Below, piece after piece: positions 1 to 10,396 of a stretch of DNA of 64,000 nt (position 1 is the first letter of the stretch; each line of letters begins with the position of its first letter). Below the pieces are notes generated by a model that was not told where the DNA came from, did no database searches, and was given only the letters and a program-made list of their open reading frames with translations. The stretch lies in NCBI GenBank assembly GCA_973895155.1, contig OZ316893.1, forward strand, positions 18,538,001-18,602,000, given 5' to 3'. This DNA is from Marsupella aquatica (taxonomy: Eukaryota; Marchantiophyta). A program made the translations under genes and the position numbers.

Positions 1-424
1 TTGCCATGGAACTTGAGGTTACCGGGCGTAGGTTTTTTTGTTGTTGTGGGACTGGAAGCTTGACAAGAGGAGGAAGAAAGGACAAGAGGAAGAGTGCAAG
101 AAGAATGAGGACATGAAGGAAGCTTGCCGGAGACTGAAGTTGTGTTCAAAGTGCCTGGGGGAAACCATTGACGAGTTTGAAACCGAGACCTGATCTGTTG
201 ACCTTAACTGAATTTAGCATGGAGACCTGAGCTAGAGGATGAGCAACCAAAGAAAACATTTTGTAACCCCGAACCAAAACTTCTTCTTTTTTAAATAAAA
301 AGAAACAAATGATGAATTTGGACTATTTTGATGTGGTGGAATGATGAGTTGTTGTTGTGGTGGAAATGATGAGTTAAAGTTAGATGAAAGTTATGTACGA
401 GCGTGATCATGAATACAACAAATT
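1..424. other. Anonymous flank left of LINE copy LA-1
   Basis: No coding region or recognisable repeat is seen here. The stretch is moderately purine-rich on the plus strand and meets the tail of the neighbouring LINE at about 425. It is the only target-side sequence available for that insertion, and I could not find a target-site duplication in it. Confidence 0.5.
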
Positions 425-555
425 GTAATGGTAATGGTAATGGTAATGTATTATAAGCTCCGGGACCATGAAAGTCAAAGGAGCTGCCACAAAAAGTAAA
501 GTACAATGCAATCAAAGAAAAGAGCAACCAAAAGAGATTGCTCAGAAGAGGACAA

Positions 556-3500
556 CTATGTCCTCAAAGAAACTATGGACCTAGAGAGCCCTATGGACCT
601 AGAGAGCCCTGAAAGATTTTCCAAACCTATTCTCCTTTCCCTATCCACCGCAAAGATATATCTTCCAAGTTGTTGAGGGGGCAGACCAAACAATGCATAC
701 AAATCTTTCACCAAGATTTGAGATGCCATCCTAACCCCCTCATAAAACTTGCAAGCAATGAATACATGATATTCATTCTCTATACTAGAGCTATCACATA
801 GTTGACAAACTCTCTTTTTCCTGTCAATATCCTTCCATCTCCCTTGTTCTACTTCAAGGTGGTGTGAGCTTAGTCTATACTGAGCAATAAGTTGTCTAAG
901 TTGTACTGAGATAGTGCTAGATAAGTATTCTTGTTCTCGATATTTCTTCATGGGGTTCACATCTCTCATGTAGTATTGCTGCCGTGGGCTAGGTTCATGC
1001 CAAAGTTTGTGCAAAGCCTTTTGCTCAAGTTTTGCTCTTAGCTTGGTTGGGTGTGTTGGCCATTCATGTTCAGGAAAATCCCAAGCATGGGCCCACCTGC
1101 ACACATCTGCATACCACCCTTTAGCTGAAGATGAGCGCAAGGCATGAAAAGGAAATCTGTTTTCCTCCAACTCTCTTACACGCATGATGTATTTGAGTGT
1201 GTGGAAGAGTGCCTCCACCTCCAAAGGAAACAAGCCTGCCTCTGCAAGTGTAAGTGCATATGGGGTTTGTGACTTGATCCCAAGCTCCATCTCAAGAAAT
1301 AGCTTTTGCAGCCCCTCAATCTGTTGCCACCCAGATTTAGACACACCTGCTCCCCAAATTGGTGCTCCATAAAGAATGACTGGTTTCACCAAAGCTCCAA
1401 AGAGATGTTTCCTTAACCTCTAAGTGTGTAGACCAGCTCTTTTGCATTTGTTCATGAATGCATAAAAAGCTCTGTACCCATTGGCAGCCCTAGATTTTAC
1501 ACATGAGGCCCAACTCAAGTTTTGAGAGAACTCCACCCCAAGGTATTTGTAGGTCCTCACAAATTCCACCAGATTCCCTTGGAAGTAGAGCTCTGGATTT
1601 TGTCGTGTGCCAATGCCCAAACACTTGGTCTTCTTGAGGTTGACTACCATCCCTGTTGCTTGACAAAACTCCTCCAAGGCATTGAGATGTCTTTGCAAAG
1701 CTTCTTGAGCATGAGCAAGTAGGACCACATCATCTGCAAATATAAGAAGTTGGAGGACAAACCTACCCAATTGAGTGCCAACTCCACCATGCTCCTCCAA
1801 AATGTTGTGTAGCTGATCAATGAAGATGCCAAAGAGAGTTGGTGAGAGAGGACAACCTTGGATCACCCCAAGAGTGCTCCAGATTTCTTCAGAGGTTTCC
1901 TTTGAAAGTTTGATGCGCACTTCTTGGTACAATTTAGAAACAGCCAACCTGAGCTCTTCAGGCACTTCCAACTCCACCATCCTATCCCAAAGCTTGGATC
2001 GGGAAACTTTGTCAAAGGCCTTGGAGAAGTCCACAAACAAGCAAAATAATGGTTTATGTGGAGATTTGGCCTTTTCACACAACACCCTCAAGCAGAGAAT
2101 GTGATCCATAGTGCTGAATTCTCTCCTAAAACCTGCTTGTGAAGGTGCCCTTTTCATCTCACTCTCCAACCAAGAGCTTAATCTGGCTTCAAGTAGTCCT
2201 CCCAAAACTTTAGCAAAAGTATTGCCTACCATGATGGTTCTGTAGTTGTGCACATCGTCCTTGTTGCCTGCCTTGAAGATAGGCACCACTCTTCTGGTCA
2301 TCCAAGCTTTAGGTAAACCTAAAGCCATTGCTTGATTCAGCTCATGCACCAAGTTTGTTAGTAAAGAGGGTCCTCCCCACAAAAGAAGCTCCAAGTTCAG
2401 GCCCAACAGATCTTTAGCTTTCCCATGTTGCATGTGGGAAAGATGCACCTTCACCTCCCTCTCTGTAAACTGAATGGTGTCCCCAAGGGGCAAAGGCATG
2501 CCACTAGCATCTGGAAAGAAATGCAAGGATGTGACATAGGTTACCAGGTCCTGGTGATCCAAGGGGGGAGTAGTCTTGCCTGATTGCATTCTCTCCCAAA
2601 AACGTTTTGGATGTTTGATGAACTCCTCACATAGTGATTGTTGATGACTCTTCAAGAAGCACCTCTTCTTGTGTTTGATGAAGTTCTTGTACATAGTGAA
2701 TGCCAAAAGTCTCTTTTCCCCTGAATGTGATCTTGCTTGCATCCTTGCTCTAGCACAATCCTCGTCAAACCAAGCCTTCATGTTTTGCTTTCTAGGGGGT
2801 TTGGTGGAGAAAGTAGAGGCTGCTGCTTGTGCTATGACTTCTGAGAGCTCAATCTGATCATCCAGGGTATGGAGAAGATGTTCAAAGTTGGCTTTGAAGA
2901 TGACTTCTCTATCAGGGTCTAGAAACAGAGGTTTGGGTACTGGCTTTCTATGCACTTTGTTTGGGATTGTGGTCAGGTCAAGATGGAACAACAAAGGCAA
3001 GTGTGAAGACTCTGGTTGTTGATCAAATATTTGAAAGTCAACCACTCTAGTGGCAGAGGTAGGTGAGGCAAGAAGGTAATCAATGGTACTACATCCTTGT
3101 TTAGATCTAAAAGTGTAACCAGATGATTGGGGAAATCTCTCAAGCCCATTCAATATTCTTAGATTACAAGAAGCTCCCAAATGCAAAAAGTGACGTGTCA
3201 TGTCATTTGTTCTGGTGTCAAGAGCCTCTCTCACCCAAGGTATCTCTTCACTACATGATGACCAAGGTAAAGTTCCTAAGTCCTCACTTTCAGTAAATTG
3301 TTCATTAGATACCCTGGCATTAAAGTCCCCCACTATCCATGTCTCCCCTAGTGGTGATATATCATGAATGACTTGGATTAACCTATGAAATGGATAATGT
3401 GCATCAGCAATTCCCATCTTATAGACATTCATATTAAGGGGAGCAAAGTAGGTGACAATCAGAAATGATGGAGTACCTCTGGTATGAAGTCTCACCACCA

Positions 3501-3768
3501 TGAACTGCTTGCTGGGATCTTCATGTTCAATAGAGGTGATGTGTTGAAGTTGATTCTTGGTGTAGACAGCAATGCCTCCAAACCCTCTTCCCCGTGTGGT
3601 CTTCTTCTCATTGAAGATGGATTGTATGCAAGTAAAGCCTTTAATGCTAGGTAGAGCATTTCCCTCATATTCCCAAGTCTCCGTGAAAAGCAAGATGTCA
3701 AAATTCTCAAACAAAGGTTCCCCTCCAATTGCTGTTTCTATGGAAAGTCCTGAAACATTCCATGTCAT
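556..3768 (-). pseudogene. LINE ORF2 with one nonsense mutation (LA-1)
   Basis: ORF2 would encode about 1,070 residues that nick target DNA and copy the element's RNA into it. The order is an APE-type endonuclease (residues about 1-250, with MTWNVSG, TETWE, GDFNAR and a SxIDY motif), a reverse transcriptase (about 480-770, with the catalytic FADD), and a C-terminal CCHC zf-RVT-like finger (CQLC followed by H and C). Reading is interrupted at 1420-1422 by TAG, where LA-2 has TGG (Trp); downstream the frame is open to 556. An 18-bp tandem duplication near 583-618 adds six residues close to the C terminus and is absent from LA-2. The first ATG is at 3766-3768, and an in-frame TTG lies three codons upstream. 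ORF1 ends just upstream, so the two frames are closely spaced. Confidence 0.88.
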
Positions 3769-3789
3769 GACTCTCAAGGTCCCAATCCA

Positions 3790-4359
3790 TCATTTAGAAA
3801 CAACTCTCTTCTTATTGGTAACAACAGCTTGTCCATTGCGCAAGTAGGCTACCAATCCTTGGTCTTTGGCTACCCTCACCTTCTCAAGCTCAATTTTCCT
3901 TGCTTGGACTTGTGTGGGAGTCAGATCATCATCCAACCAAATCCTTAGCCCTTTAAGCATGCTCCTGTTAGCCATCACTCTAGCTTTCTCGGATTCAGCT
4001 GCAAACTTCACCAAGATTGGACGTGGAAGGTCCCCCTTCTTTTGCCCAATCCTATATGCTTGCAAAATGATAGGGTCATGCACTTTCATCTGAGATTGGA
4101 AGAATGAAATTGCTACCTTCTTGGTGTCTTCCTTCTCCTCCTCAACAAGGCCTGATATTTTGCAGTTGCTGACTCTTGCATGCTGGTTCTTGTGTTCTTC
4201 TTCTAGTGCTCTCCTCTCCTCCTCCTTGGCTTGGACAAATTCCATATGTGATTGTTTTGCAGCCTGTGCAAAGGTTTTGAGCTTCTCCTCAATCTCCCCT
4301 ACAGCCTCATGTATCACTGATTTCTCTGGCACATACTCTTCTCCATGTCTCCAAAACAC
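3790..4359 (-). CDS. LINE ORF1, coiled-coil and RNA-binding type (LA-1)
   Basis: About 189 residues are open. The N-terminal half is charged and helical, as expected for a coiled coil (repeated Glu, Lys and Ala around QAKEEERRALEEEH). The C-terminal half resembles the RNA-binding region of L1-type ORF1 proteins (CKISGL, then DPIILQAYRIGQ and PRPILVKF, and a basic tail). Such proteins coat the element RNA in the cytoplasm. The frame opens at a GTG and I see no good ATG, so the true N terminus may lie upstream or be missing. The stop at 3790-3792 is about 20 bases before the ORF2 ATG. Confidence 0.7.
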   Translation of the reverse strand: MFWRHGEEYVPEKSVIHEAVGEIEEKLKTFAQAAKQSHMEFVQAKEEERRALEEEHKNQHARVSNCKISGLVEEEKEDTKKVAISFFQSQMKVHDPIILQAYRIGQKKGDLPRPILVKFAAESEKARVMANRSMLKGLRIWLDDDLTPTQVQARKIELEKVRVAKDQGLVAYLRNGQAVVTNKKRVVSK

Positions 4360-4360
4360 G

Positions 4361-4756
4361 ATGCAAATGAAAGAAAGCGATGGCTTAATATTTTAAATAA
4401 GAATGACTTAGTGTAATTTGGCTTTAGAAATGAAAACTGAATAGGGTTAAGAGGAATTGAAACAACTTGTAAAACTAAGATGTTATGACCAAGTCCCTAA
4501 AAACATAGAAAGTTCATTTGCACACCGCTTTAAACTGGTCCCCGGACAAGAGTGGCAACCATATTGGGGAACTCGCGGATCATTAGTTTTAGGGACATGC
4601 AATTAGTGCATGGGAAAGCCATTAGAACCTATTGAACGTGAAGAGAATAGAGGCCTGAGCGAGACAAAGCTAGAAAGGGAAAATGAAGATAGGACAAGAG
4701 TTAGAGACGAGCAAGGAGAGCGATTATTGAGGGCCATAGGTTCGTTTAGGGTTGAG
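4361..4756. other. Spacer between the two head-to-head LINE copies, left part
   Basis: No gene is seen. The sequence ends at the assembly gap with a 17-base string (gttcgtttagggttgag) that is found again directly after the gap. Confidence 0.6.
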
Positions 4757-4856
4757 NNNNNNNNNNNNNNNNNNNNNNNNNNNNNNNNNNNNNNNNNNNN
4801 NNNNNNNNNNNNNNNNNNNNNNNNNNNNNNNNNNNNNNNNNNNNNNNNNNNNNNNN
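4757..4856. other. Assembly gap of exactly 100 N
   Basis: One hundred N lie between 4757 and 4856, the usual placeholder for a gap of unknown size. The same 17 bases flank both sides (4740-4756 and 4857-4873), so the contig ends may overlap and the gap may have no real length, or sequence may be missing. The head-to-head LINE arrangement depends on this join. Confidence 0.98.
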
Positions 4857-4951
4857 GTTCGTTTAGGGTTGAGAGCTTAAGGGAGGCGAGCAGAAGGGCA
4901 GCCATGGGTCGAGGGAATTAGAAATGAGAATAGATAATCAGGGTTGCTTAA

Positions 4952-5290
4952 GACACCAAGAAGGTAGCAATTTCATTCTTCCAATCTCAGATGAAAGTGC
5001 ATGACCCTATCATTTTGCAAGCATATAGGATTGGGCAAAAGAAGGGGGACCTTCCACGTCCAATCTTGGTGAAGTTTGCAGCTGAATCCGAGAAAGCTAG
5101 AGTGATGGCTAACAGGAGCATGCTTAAAGGGCTAAGGATTTGGTTGGATGATGATCTGACTCCCACACAAGTCCAAGCAAGGAAAATTGAGCTTGAGAAG
5201 GTGAGGGTAGCCAAAGACCAAGGATTGGTAGCCTACTTGCGCAATGGACAAGCTGTTGTTACCAATAAGAAGAGAGTTGTTTCTAAATGA
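4952..5290 (+). pseudogene. LINE ORF1, C-terminal part only (LA-2)
   Basis: Only the RNA-binding C-terminal part of ORF1 remains, from DTKKVAISFF to VVSK. Over the shared stretch it appears identical to LA-1 ORF1. A methionine at 4991 could start a product of about 99 residues lacking the coiled coil, but 5' truncation of the element is the simpler reading. Confidence 0.8.
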
Positions 5291-5311
5291 TGGATCGGGA
5301 CCTTGAGAGTC

Positions 5312-8300
5312 ATGGCATGGAATGTTTCAGGACTTTCCATAGAAACAGCAATTGGAGGGGAACCTTTGTTTGAGAATTTTGACATCTTGCTTTTCACGGA
5401 GACTTGGGAATATGAGGGAAATGCTCTACCTAGCATTAAAGGCTTTACTTGCATACAATCCATCTTCAATGAGAAGAAGACCACACGGGGAAGAGGGTTT
5501 GGAGGCATTGCTGTCTACACCAAGAATCAACTTCAACACATCACCTCTATTGAGCATGAAGATCCCAGCAAGCAGTTCATGGTGGTGAGACTTCATACCA
5601 GAGGTACTCCATTATTTCTGATTGTCACCTACTTTGCTCCCCTTAATATGAATGTCTATAAGATGGGAATTGCTGATGCACATTATCCATTTCATAGGTT
5701 AATCCAAGTCATTCATGATATATCACCACTAGGGGAGACATGGATAGTGGGGGACTTTAATGCCAGGGTATCTAATGAACAATTTACTGAAAGTGAGGAC
5801 TTAGGAACTTTACCTTGGTCATCATGTAGTGAAGAGATACCTTGGGTGAGAGAGGCTCTTGACACCAGAACAAATGACATGACACGTCACTTTTTGCATT
5901 TGGGAGCTTCTTGTAATCTAAGAATATTGAATGGGCTTGAGAGATTTCCCCAATCATCTGGTTACACTTTTAGATCTAAACAAGGATGTAGTACCATTGA
6001 TTACCTTCTTGCCTCACCTACCTCTGCCACTAGAGTGGTTGACTTTCAAATACTTGATCAACAACCAGAGTCTTCACACTTGCCTTTGTTGTTCCATCTT
6101 GACCTGACCACAATCCCAAACAAAGTGCATAGAAAGCCAGTACCCAAACCTCTGTTTCTAGACCCTGATAGAGAAGTCATCTTCAAAGCCAACTTTGAAC
6201 ATCTTCTCCATACCCTGGATGATCAGATTGAGCTCTCAGAAGTCATAGCACAAGCAGCAGCCTCTACTTTCTCCACCAAACCCCCTAGAAAGCAAAACAT
6301 GAAGGCTTGGTTTGACGAGGATTGTGCTAGAGCAAGGATGCAAGCAAGATCACATTCAGGGGAAAAGAGACTTTTGGCATTCACTATGTACAAGAACTTC
6401 ATCAAACACAAGAAGAGGTGCTTCTTGAAGAGTCATCAACAATCACTATGTGAGGAGTTCATCAAACATCCAAAACGTTTTTGGGAGAGAATGCAATCAG
6501 GCAAGACTACTCCCCCCTTGGATCACCAGGACCTGGTAACCTATGTCACATCCTTGCATTTCTTTCCAGATGCTAGTGGCATGCCTTTGCCCCTTGGGGA
6601 CACCATTCAGTTTACAGAGAGGGAGGTGAAGGTGCATCTTTCCCACATGCAACATGGGAAAGCTAAAGATCTGTTGGGCCTGAACTTGGAGCTTCTTTTG
6701 TGGGGAGGACCCTCTTTACTAACAAACTTGGTGCATGAGCTGAATCAAGCAATGGCTTTAGGTTTACCTAAAGCTTGGATGACCAGAAGAGTGGTGCCTA
6801 TCTTCAAGGCAGGCAACAAGGACGATGTGCACAACTACAGAACCATCATGGTAGGCAATACTTTTGCTAAAGTTTTGGGAGGACTACTTGAAGCCAGATT
6901 AAGCTCTTGGTTGGAGAGTGAGATGAAAAGGGCACCTTCACAAGCAGGTTTTAGGAGAGAATTCAGCACTATGGATCACATTCTCTGCTTGAGGGTGTTG
7001 TGTGAAAAGGCCAAATCTCCACATAAACCATTATTTTGCTTGTTTGTGGACTTCTCCAAGGCCTTTGACAAAGTTTCCCGATCCAAGCTTTGGGATAGGA
7101 TGGTGGAGTTGGAAGTGCCTGAAGAGCTCAGGTTGGCTGTTTCTAAATTGTACCAAGAAGTGCGCATCAAACTTTCAAAGGAAACCTCTGAAGAAATCTG
7201 GAGCACTCTTGGGGTGATCCAAGGTTGTCCTCTCTCACCAACTCTATTTGGCATCTTCATTGATCAGCTACACAACATTTTGGAGGAGCATGGTGGAGTT
7301 GGCACTCAATTGGGTAGGTTTGTCCTCCAACTTCTTATATTTGCAGATGATGTGGTCCTACTTGCTCATGCTCAAGAAGCTTTGCAAAGACATCTCAATG
7401 CCTTGGAGGAGTTTTGTCAAGCAACAGGGATGGTAGTCAACCTCAAGAAGACCAAATGTTTGGGCATTGGCACACGACAAAATCCAGAGCTCTACTTCCA
7501 AGGGAATCTGGTGGAATTTGTGAGGACCTACAAATACCTTGGGGTGGAGTTCTCTCAAAACTTGAGTTGGGCCTCATGTGTAAAATCTAGGGCTGCCAAT
7601 GGGTACAGAGCTTTTTATGCATTCATGAACAAATGCAAAAGAGCTGGTCTACACACTTGGAGGTTAAGGAAACATCTCTTTGGAGCTTTGGTGAAACCAG
7701 TCATTCTTTATGGAGCACCAATTTGGGGAGCAGGTGTGTCTAAATCTGGGTGGCAACAGATTGAGGGGCTGCAAAAGCTATTTCTTGAGATGGAGCTTGG
7801 GATCAAGTCACAAACCCCATATACACTTACACTTGCAGAGGCAGGCTTGTTTCCTTTGGAGGTGGAGGCACTCTTCCACACACTCAAATACATCATGCGT
7901 GTAAGAGAGTTGGAGGAAAACAGATTTCCTTTTCATGCCTTGCGCTCATCTTCAGCTAAAGGGTGGTATGCAGATGTGTGCAGGTGGGCCCATGCTTGGG
8001 ATTTTCCTGAACATGAATGGCCAACACACCCAACCAAGCTAAGAGCAAAACTTGAGCAAAAGGCTTTGCACAAACTTTGGCATGAACCTAGCCCACGGCA
8101 GCAATACTACATGAGAGATGTGAACCCCATGAAGAAATATCGAGAACAAGAATACTTATCTAGCACTATCTCAGTACAACTTAGACAACTTATTGCTCAG
8201 TATAGACTAAGCTCACACCACCTTGAAGTAGAACAAGGGAGATGGAAGGATATTGACAGGAAAAAGAGGGTTTGTCAACTATGTGATAGCTCTAGTATAG

Positions 8301-8506
8301 AGAATGAATATCATGTATTCATTGCTTGCAAGTTTTATGAGGGGGTTAGGATGGCATCTCAAATCTTGGTGAAAGATTTGTATGCATTGTTTGGTCTGCC
8401 CCCTCAGCAACTTGGAAGATATATCTTTGCGGTGGATAGGGAAAGGAGAATAGGTTTGGAAAATCTTTCAGGGCTCTCTAGGTCCATAGTTTCTTTGAGG
8501 ACATAG
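5312..8506 (+). CDS. LINE ORF2 polyprotein, intact (LA-2)
   Basis: An uninterrupted frame of about 1,064 residues encodes the replication protein of a non-LTR element. Visible in order are an APE-type endonuclease (MAWNVSG, TETWE, GDFNAR, STIDYLLAS), a reverse transcriptase with DFSKAFD (motif A), QGCPLSP (motif B) and FADD (motif C, near 7337-7351), and a C-terminal zf-RVT-like CCHC finger (CQLC, then H and C near 8276-8330). I chose the ATG at 5312; an in-frame TTG lies at 5303. It follows the ORF1 stop at 5290 closely. The frame looks functional, but the copy lacks a full ORF1 and probably the 5' promoter, so it could at best work in trans. Confidence 0.9.
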   Translation: MAWNVSGLSIETAIGGEPLFENFDILLFTETWEYEGNALPSIKGFTCIQSIFNEKKTTRGRGFGGIAVYTKNQLQHITSIEHEDPSKQFMVVRLHTRGTPLFLIVTYFAPLNMNVYKMGIADAHYPFHRLIQVIHDISPLGETWIVGDFNARVSNEQFTESEDLGTLPWSSCSEEIPWVREALDTRTNDMTRHFLHLGASCNLRILNGLERFPQSSGYTFRSKQGCSTIDYLLASPTSATRVVDFQILDQQPESSHLPLLFHLDLTTIPNKVHRKPVPKPLFLDPDREVIFKANFEHLLHTLDDQIELSEVIAQAAASTFSTKPPRKQNMKAWFDEDCARARMQARSHSGEKRLLAFTMYKNFIKHKKRCFLKSHQQSLCEEFIKHPKRFWERMQSGKTTPPLDHQDLVTYVTSLHFFPDASGMPLPLGDTIQFTEREVKVHLSHMQHGKAKDLLGLNLELLLWGGPSLLTNLVHELNQAMALGLPKAWMTRRVVPIFKAGNKDDVHNYRTIMVGNTFAKVLGGLLEARLSSWLESEMKRAPSQAGFRREFSTMDHILCLRVLCEKAKSPHKPLFCLFVDFSKAFDKVSRSKLWDRMVELEVPEELRLAVSKLYQEVRIKLSKETSEEIWSTLGVIQGCPLSPTLFGIFIDQLHNILEEHGGVGTQLGRFVLQLLIFADDVVLLAHAQEALQRHLNALEEFCQATGMVVNLKKTKCLGIGTRQNPELYFQGNLVEFVRTYKYLGVEFSQNLSWASCVKSRAANGYRAFYAFMNKCKRAGLHTWRLRKHLFGALVKPVILYGAPIWGAGVSKSGWQQIEGLQKLFLEMELGIKSQTPYTLTLAEAGLFPLEVEALFHTLKYIMRVRELEENRFPFHALRSSSAKGWYADVCRWAHAWDFPEHEWPTHPTKLRAKLEQKALHKLWHEPSPRQQYYMRDVNPMKKYREQEYLSSTISVQLRQLIAQYRLSSHHLEVEQGRWKDIDRKKRVCQLCDSSSIENEYHVFIACKFYEGVRMASQILVKDLYALFGLPPQQLGRYIFAVDRERRIGLENLSGLSRSIVSLRT

Positions 8507-8618
8507 TTGTCCTCTTCTGAGCAATCTCTTTTGGTTGCTCTTTTCTTTGATTGCATTGTACTTTACTTTTTGTGGCAGCTCCTTTGACTTTCATGGTCCC
8601 GGAGCTTATAATACATTA

Positions 8619-8787
8619 CCATTACCATTGATTGACTGATTGAGGGTGAGCTAGGTTTCTTAATCTCTTGAGGGGCAGTTTGACAGTGGCAACTCAAGGA
8701 GCTAAGAGGCTGATCAACTGTGAATGGTTGGAAACAACTGACTTGTTGTGACCAAACATTCGAGGGAGGAGGGAGTGAAACCATAGT
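8619..8787 (+). other. LINE tail of LA-2 and junction with gypsy family B
   Basis: Two to three CATTAC-like hexamers (8619-8633) end LA-2. The following 150 bases lead into the protease frame of the next element. I see no LTR here, so family B is truncated at its 5' side. Confidence 0.6.
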
Positions 8788-9372
8788 TTGAGGGTTATCG
8801 GCTTGTGCATGGATTCAGACACGAATCCTACTATAGAGAGTTTTTCTGAAGCTTTCAGAAAAGAGGAGACTATGGAAGCCATGGATGTTAGGAAGATGCA
8901 TTGGGCACGAGGGTGTAGTGAGTGCGAGGTCGAGTTAGATAGAATTAAGAGTCCTGTGAGAGCATTATTAGATTCAGGTTCTGAAGTGAATATTATTTTG
9001 ATGCACATTTACGAGGGACAGTGGGCAATAGACCGACATAGTGGATGGGGAGTTAGATCTGTTAGTGCAAACAAGAACAGTTTTTTGGGAGCTTGTCCCA
9101 GAGTTAAGCTCCAAATTGGGGACATTGTGGAACCAATGAATGTTTTTGTTCATGAGAGTCTTCCCATGCAGATGATTTTAGGGCAGCCATTTATCACTAA
9201 GATGAGGATGGCGACACAGGTATTAGATGATAGGACGCATGTGGCCTTGATCCGGAGTAGAGATGGATCTAAGATGATTCAGTTCCCAATAGTACAAGCC
9301 GCCCATCCTAGAAATCGTATAGAGATACGGGAAGGGAAGAAGAACGAAGGGAAATTTGAGGATTTTGACTAA
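8788..9372 (+). pseudogene. Ty3/gypsy family B aspartic protease region
   Basis: This is the retropepsin-like protease portion of a Ty3/gypsy polyprotein, which would cut Gag and Pol apart. The active site LLDSGSEVNII is intact near 8965-8997, followed by ACPRVKLQIGD and the second hallmark ILGQPF. The frame is open to a TAA at 9370-9372. The reverse transcriptase N-terminal segment follows in the same frame at 9463, so stop codons rather than frameshifts break this copy. The Gag part is missing upstream. Confidence 0.75.
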
Positions 9373-9462
9373 GCGCCTTGGATAGGGAGACGACTGAACA
9401 AGGTGCCATGGCAGGGAAATCGTCCACATTAGGGGAGTTAGAAAGAGTTTTAGTTTCGTCCT

Positions 9463-10243
9463 TTGTTGGATTTGGATTTGGAAGAGTTTATAGTCCACGT
9501 TAAGAGAGAGAAATGTTGTAGAAGAATTGTGCGTGGGTTGTGTAGAGAGGAAGCCAAGTTACATAAGGGATTAGGGATAGGACCAAATGAGTGTTTAGAG
9601 GGCTATATAGATGAGTTTGGGATAGGGGAGACAGTTGAGCGAACCTTAGGACTGATGGGGAGAGGAGTGAGTGAGATTGAAATTGGGAAGGATTTGTATG
9701 GAGTGATTAGCAGTTTGGTGGGGAGTCAAATTAATGTGGATACAAAGTATAAGATAGTTGACAAGAAGGTGAGACCCGCAACTGTACCTTTGCCCTTAGA
9801 TGCTTGAGGGTTTATAGAGAAAGCTAGAGAAGAACCTAGCTTGAGAGACCCAGATGGGATTGGGCATGTGTTCACGGAGGAGACTCTTGCTCAGATTAGG
9901 ATAGGAGATGATGGGTTACTTTGGGACGTAGAAAAAGAGATTGGTGAACATGGAAAAGCTTTTTCCTTTAATTTACATGAGATTGGTTGTGTTAACCCGA
10001 GAGAGGTGACCCCGGTGATTATTTTTATAGTACCACATATTCCATGGGATTTGAGACCACTTCCGTTTCCTCAAGCCCTAATGCCAAAGCTCATGGAATT
10101 ACTTAAAGAGAAGTTGAAGGCCAAGATTCTTGAGCGATCTGAAGCCTCATACTTGAATCGGTGGTTTACTATTAAAAAGAAAAATGTGAAATTGCGTTTC
10201 ATCCAAGATATGCAACCACCTAATAGGGTTACAATTAGGAATG
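9463..10243 (+). pseudogene. Ty3/gypsy family B, N-terminal part of reverse transcriptase
   Basis: The segment continues the protease frame with a TGA at about 9805-9807. It contains a protease-to-RT linker (KYKIVDKKVRP, REEPSLRDPDGIGH, HGKAFSF) and the RT fingers (NRWFTIKKKN, LRFIQDMQPPNRVTIRN). The polypeptide is cut at 10243 by the Copia insertion. Removing the Copia element and one 5-bp duplication brings the reading frame at 16663 back into phase. Confidence 0.8.
10239..10243 (+). repeat. Target-site duplication of Copia, left (gaatg)
   Basis: The five bases gaatg directly precede the left LTR and are repeated exactly after the right LTR at 16658-16662. Confidence 0.95.
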
Positions 10244-10378
10244 TGTTATACCCTAACTAGGATTAGATATCTTAACCCGAGTTAAGATCTAACCAAGATC
10301 TAACTCAACTACCTCATGTATATATATTGGACACATGAATAAGATTCATTACATTGTTGGAGTATATGGTTTGTAACA
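10244..10378 (+). repeat. Copia 5' LTR (135 bp)
   Basis: A very short LTR. It contains a TATATATA tract at about 10319-10327 that could serve as TATA box. It is identical to the 3' LTR at 16523-16657. Confidence 0.95.
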
Positions 10379-10396
10379 CGTTATCAGCACGAATGC
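10379..10396 (+). promoter_or_regulatory. Candidate Copia primer-binding site
   Basis: The sequence cgttatcagcacgaatgc follows the 5' LTR directly. Its ttatcag core resembles the complement of an initiator-methionine tRNA 3' region, as in many plant Copia elements, but the match is imperfect. Confidence 0.5.

Larger units (their letters stand above)
425..4360 (-). mobile_element. LINE copy LA-1 (APE-type non-LTR retrotransposon)
   Basis: This is a near full-length non-LTR retrotransposon on the minus strand. Its 3' end at 425-450 carries about four CATTAC hexamers in place of a poly(A) tail, and the same hexamer tail ends the copies at 8619-8636, 47980-48003 and 49812-49838. It holds ORF1 (RNA-binding type) and ORF2 (endonuclease, reverse transcriptase, C-terminal zinc finger). 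The protein is nearly identical to that of LA-2 on the opposite strand; I see four amino-acid differences, one nonsense change and one 18-bp duplication. The 5' end is not defined, because ORF1 opens at 4359 without a convincing ATG and may continue or be truncated there. Confidence 0.9.
4950..8636 (+). mobile_element. LINE copy LA-2, 5'-truncated in ORF1
   Basis: This plus-strand copy of family LA begins abruptly at about 4950, inside ORF1 (at the residues DTKKVAISFF), and runs to a CATTAC-type tail at 8619-8636. It lacks roughly the first 75 residues of the ORF1 seen in LA-1, which is typical 5' truncation on insertion. ORF2 is intact. The 18-bp duplication of LA-1 and LA-5 is absent, so this copy belongs to a different sublineage. 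No clear target-site duplication was found. Confidence 0.9.

Noticed and set aside
425-8636. One large DNA transposon or palindrome with long terminal inverted repeats
   Set aside because: The arms are two LINE copies with their own 3' tails, different 5' ends and sublineage-specific differences, and the centre is an assembly gap.
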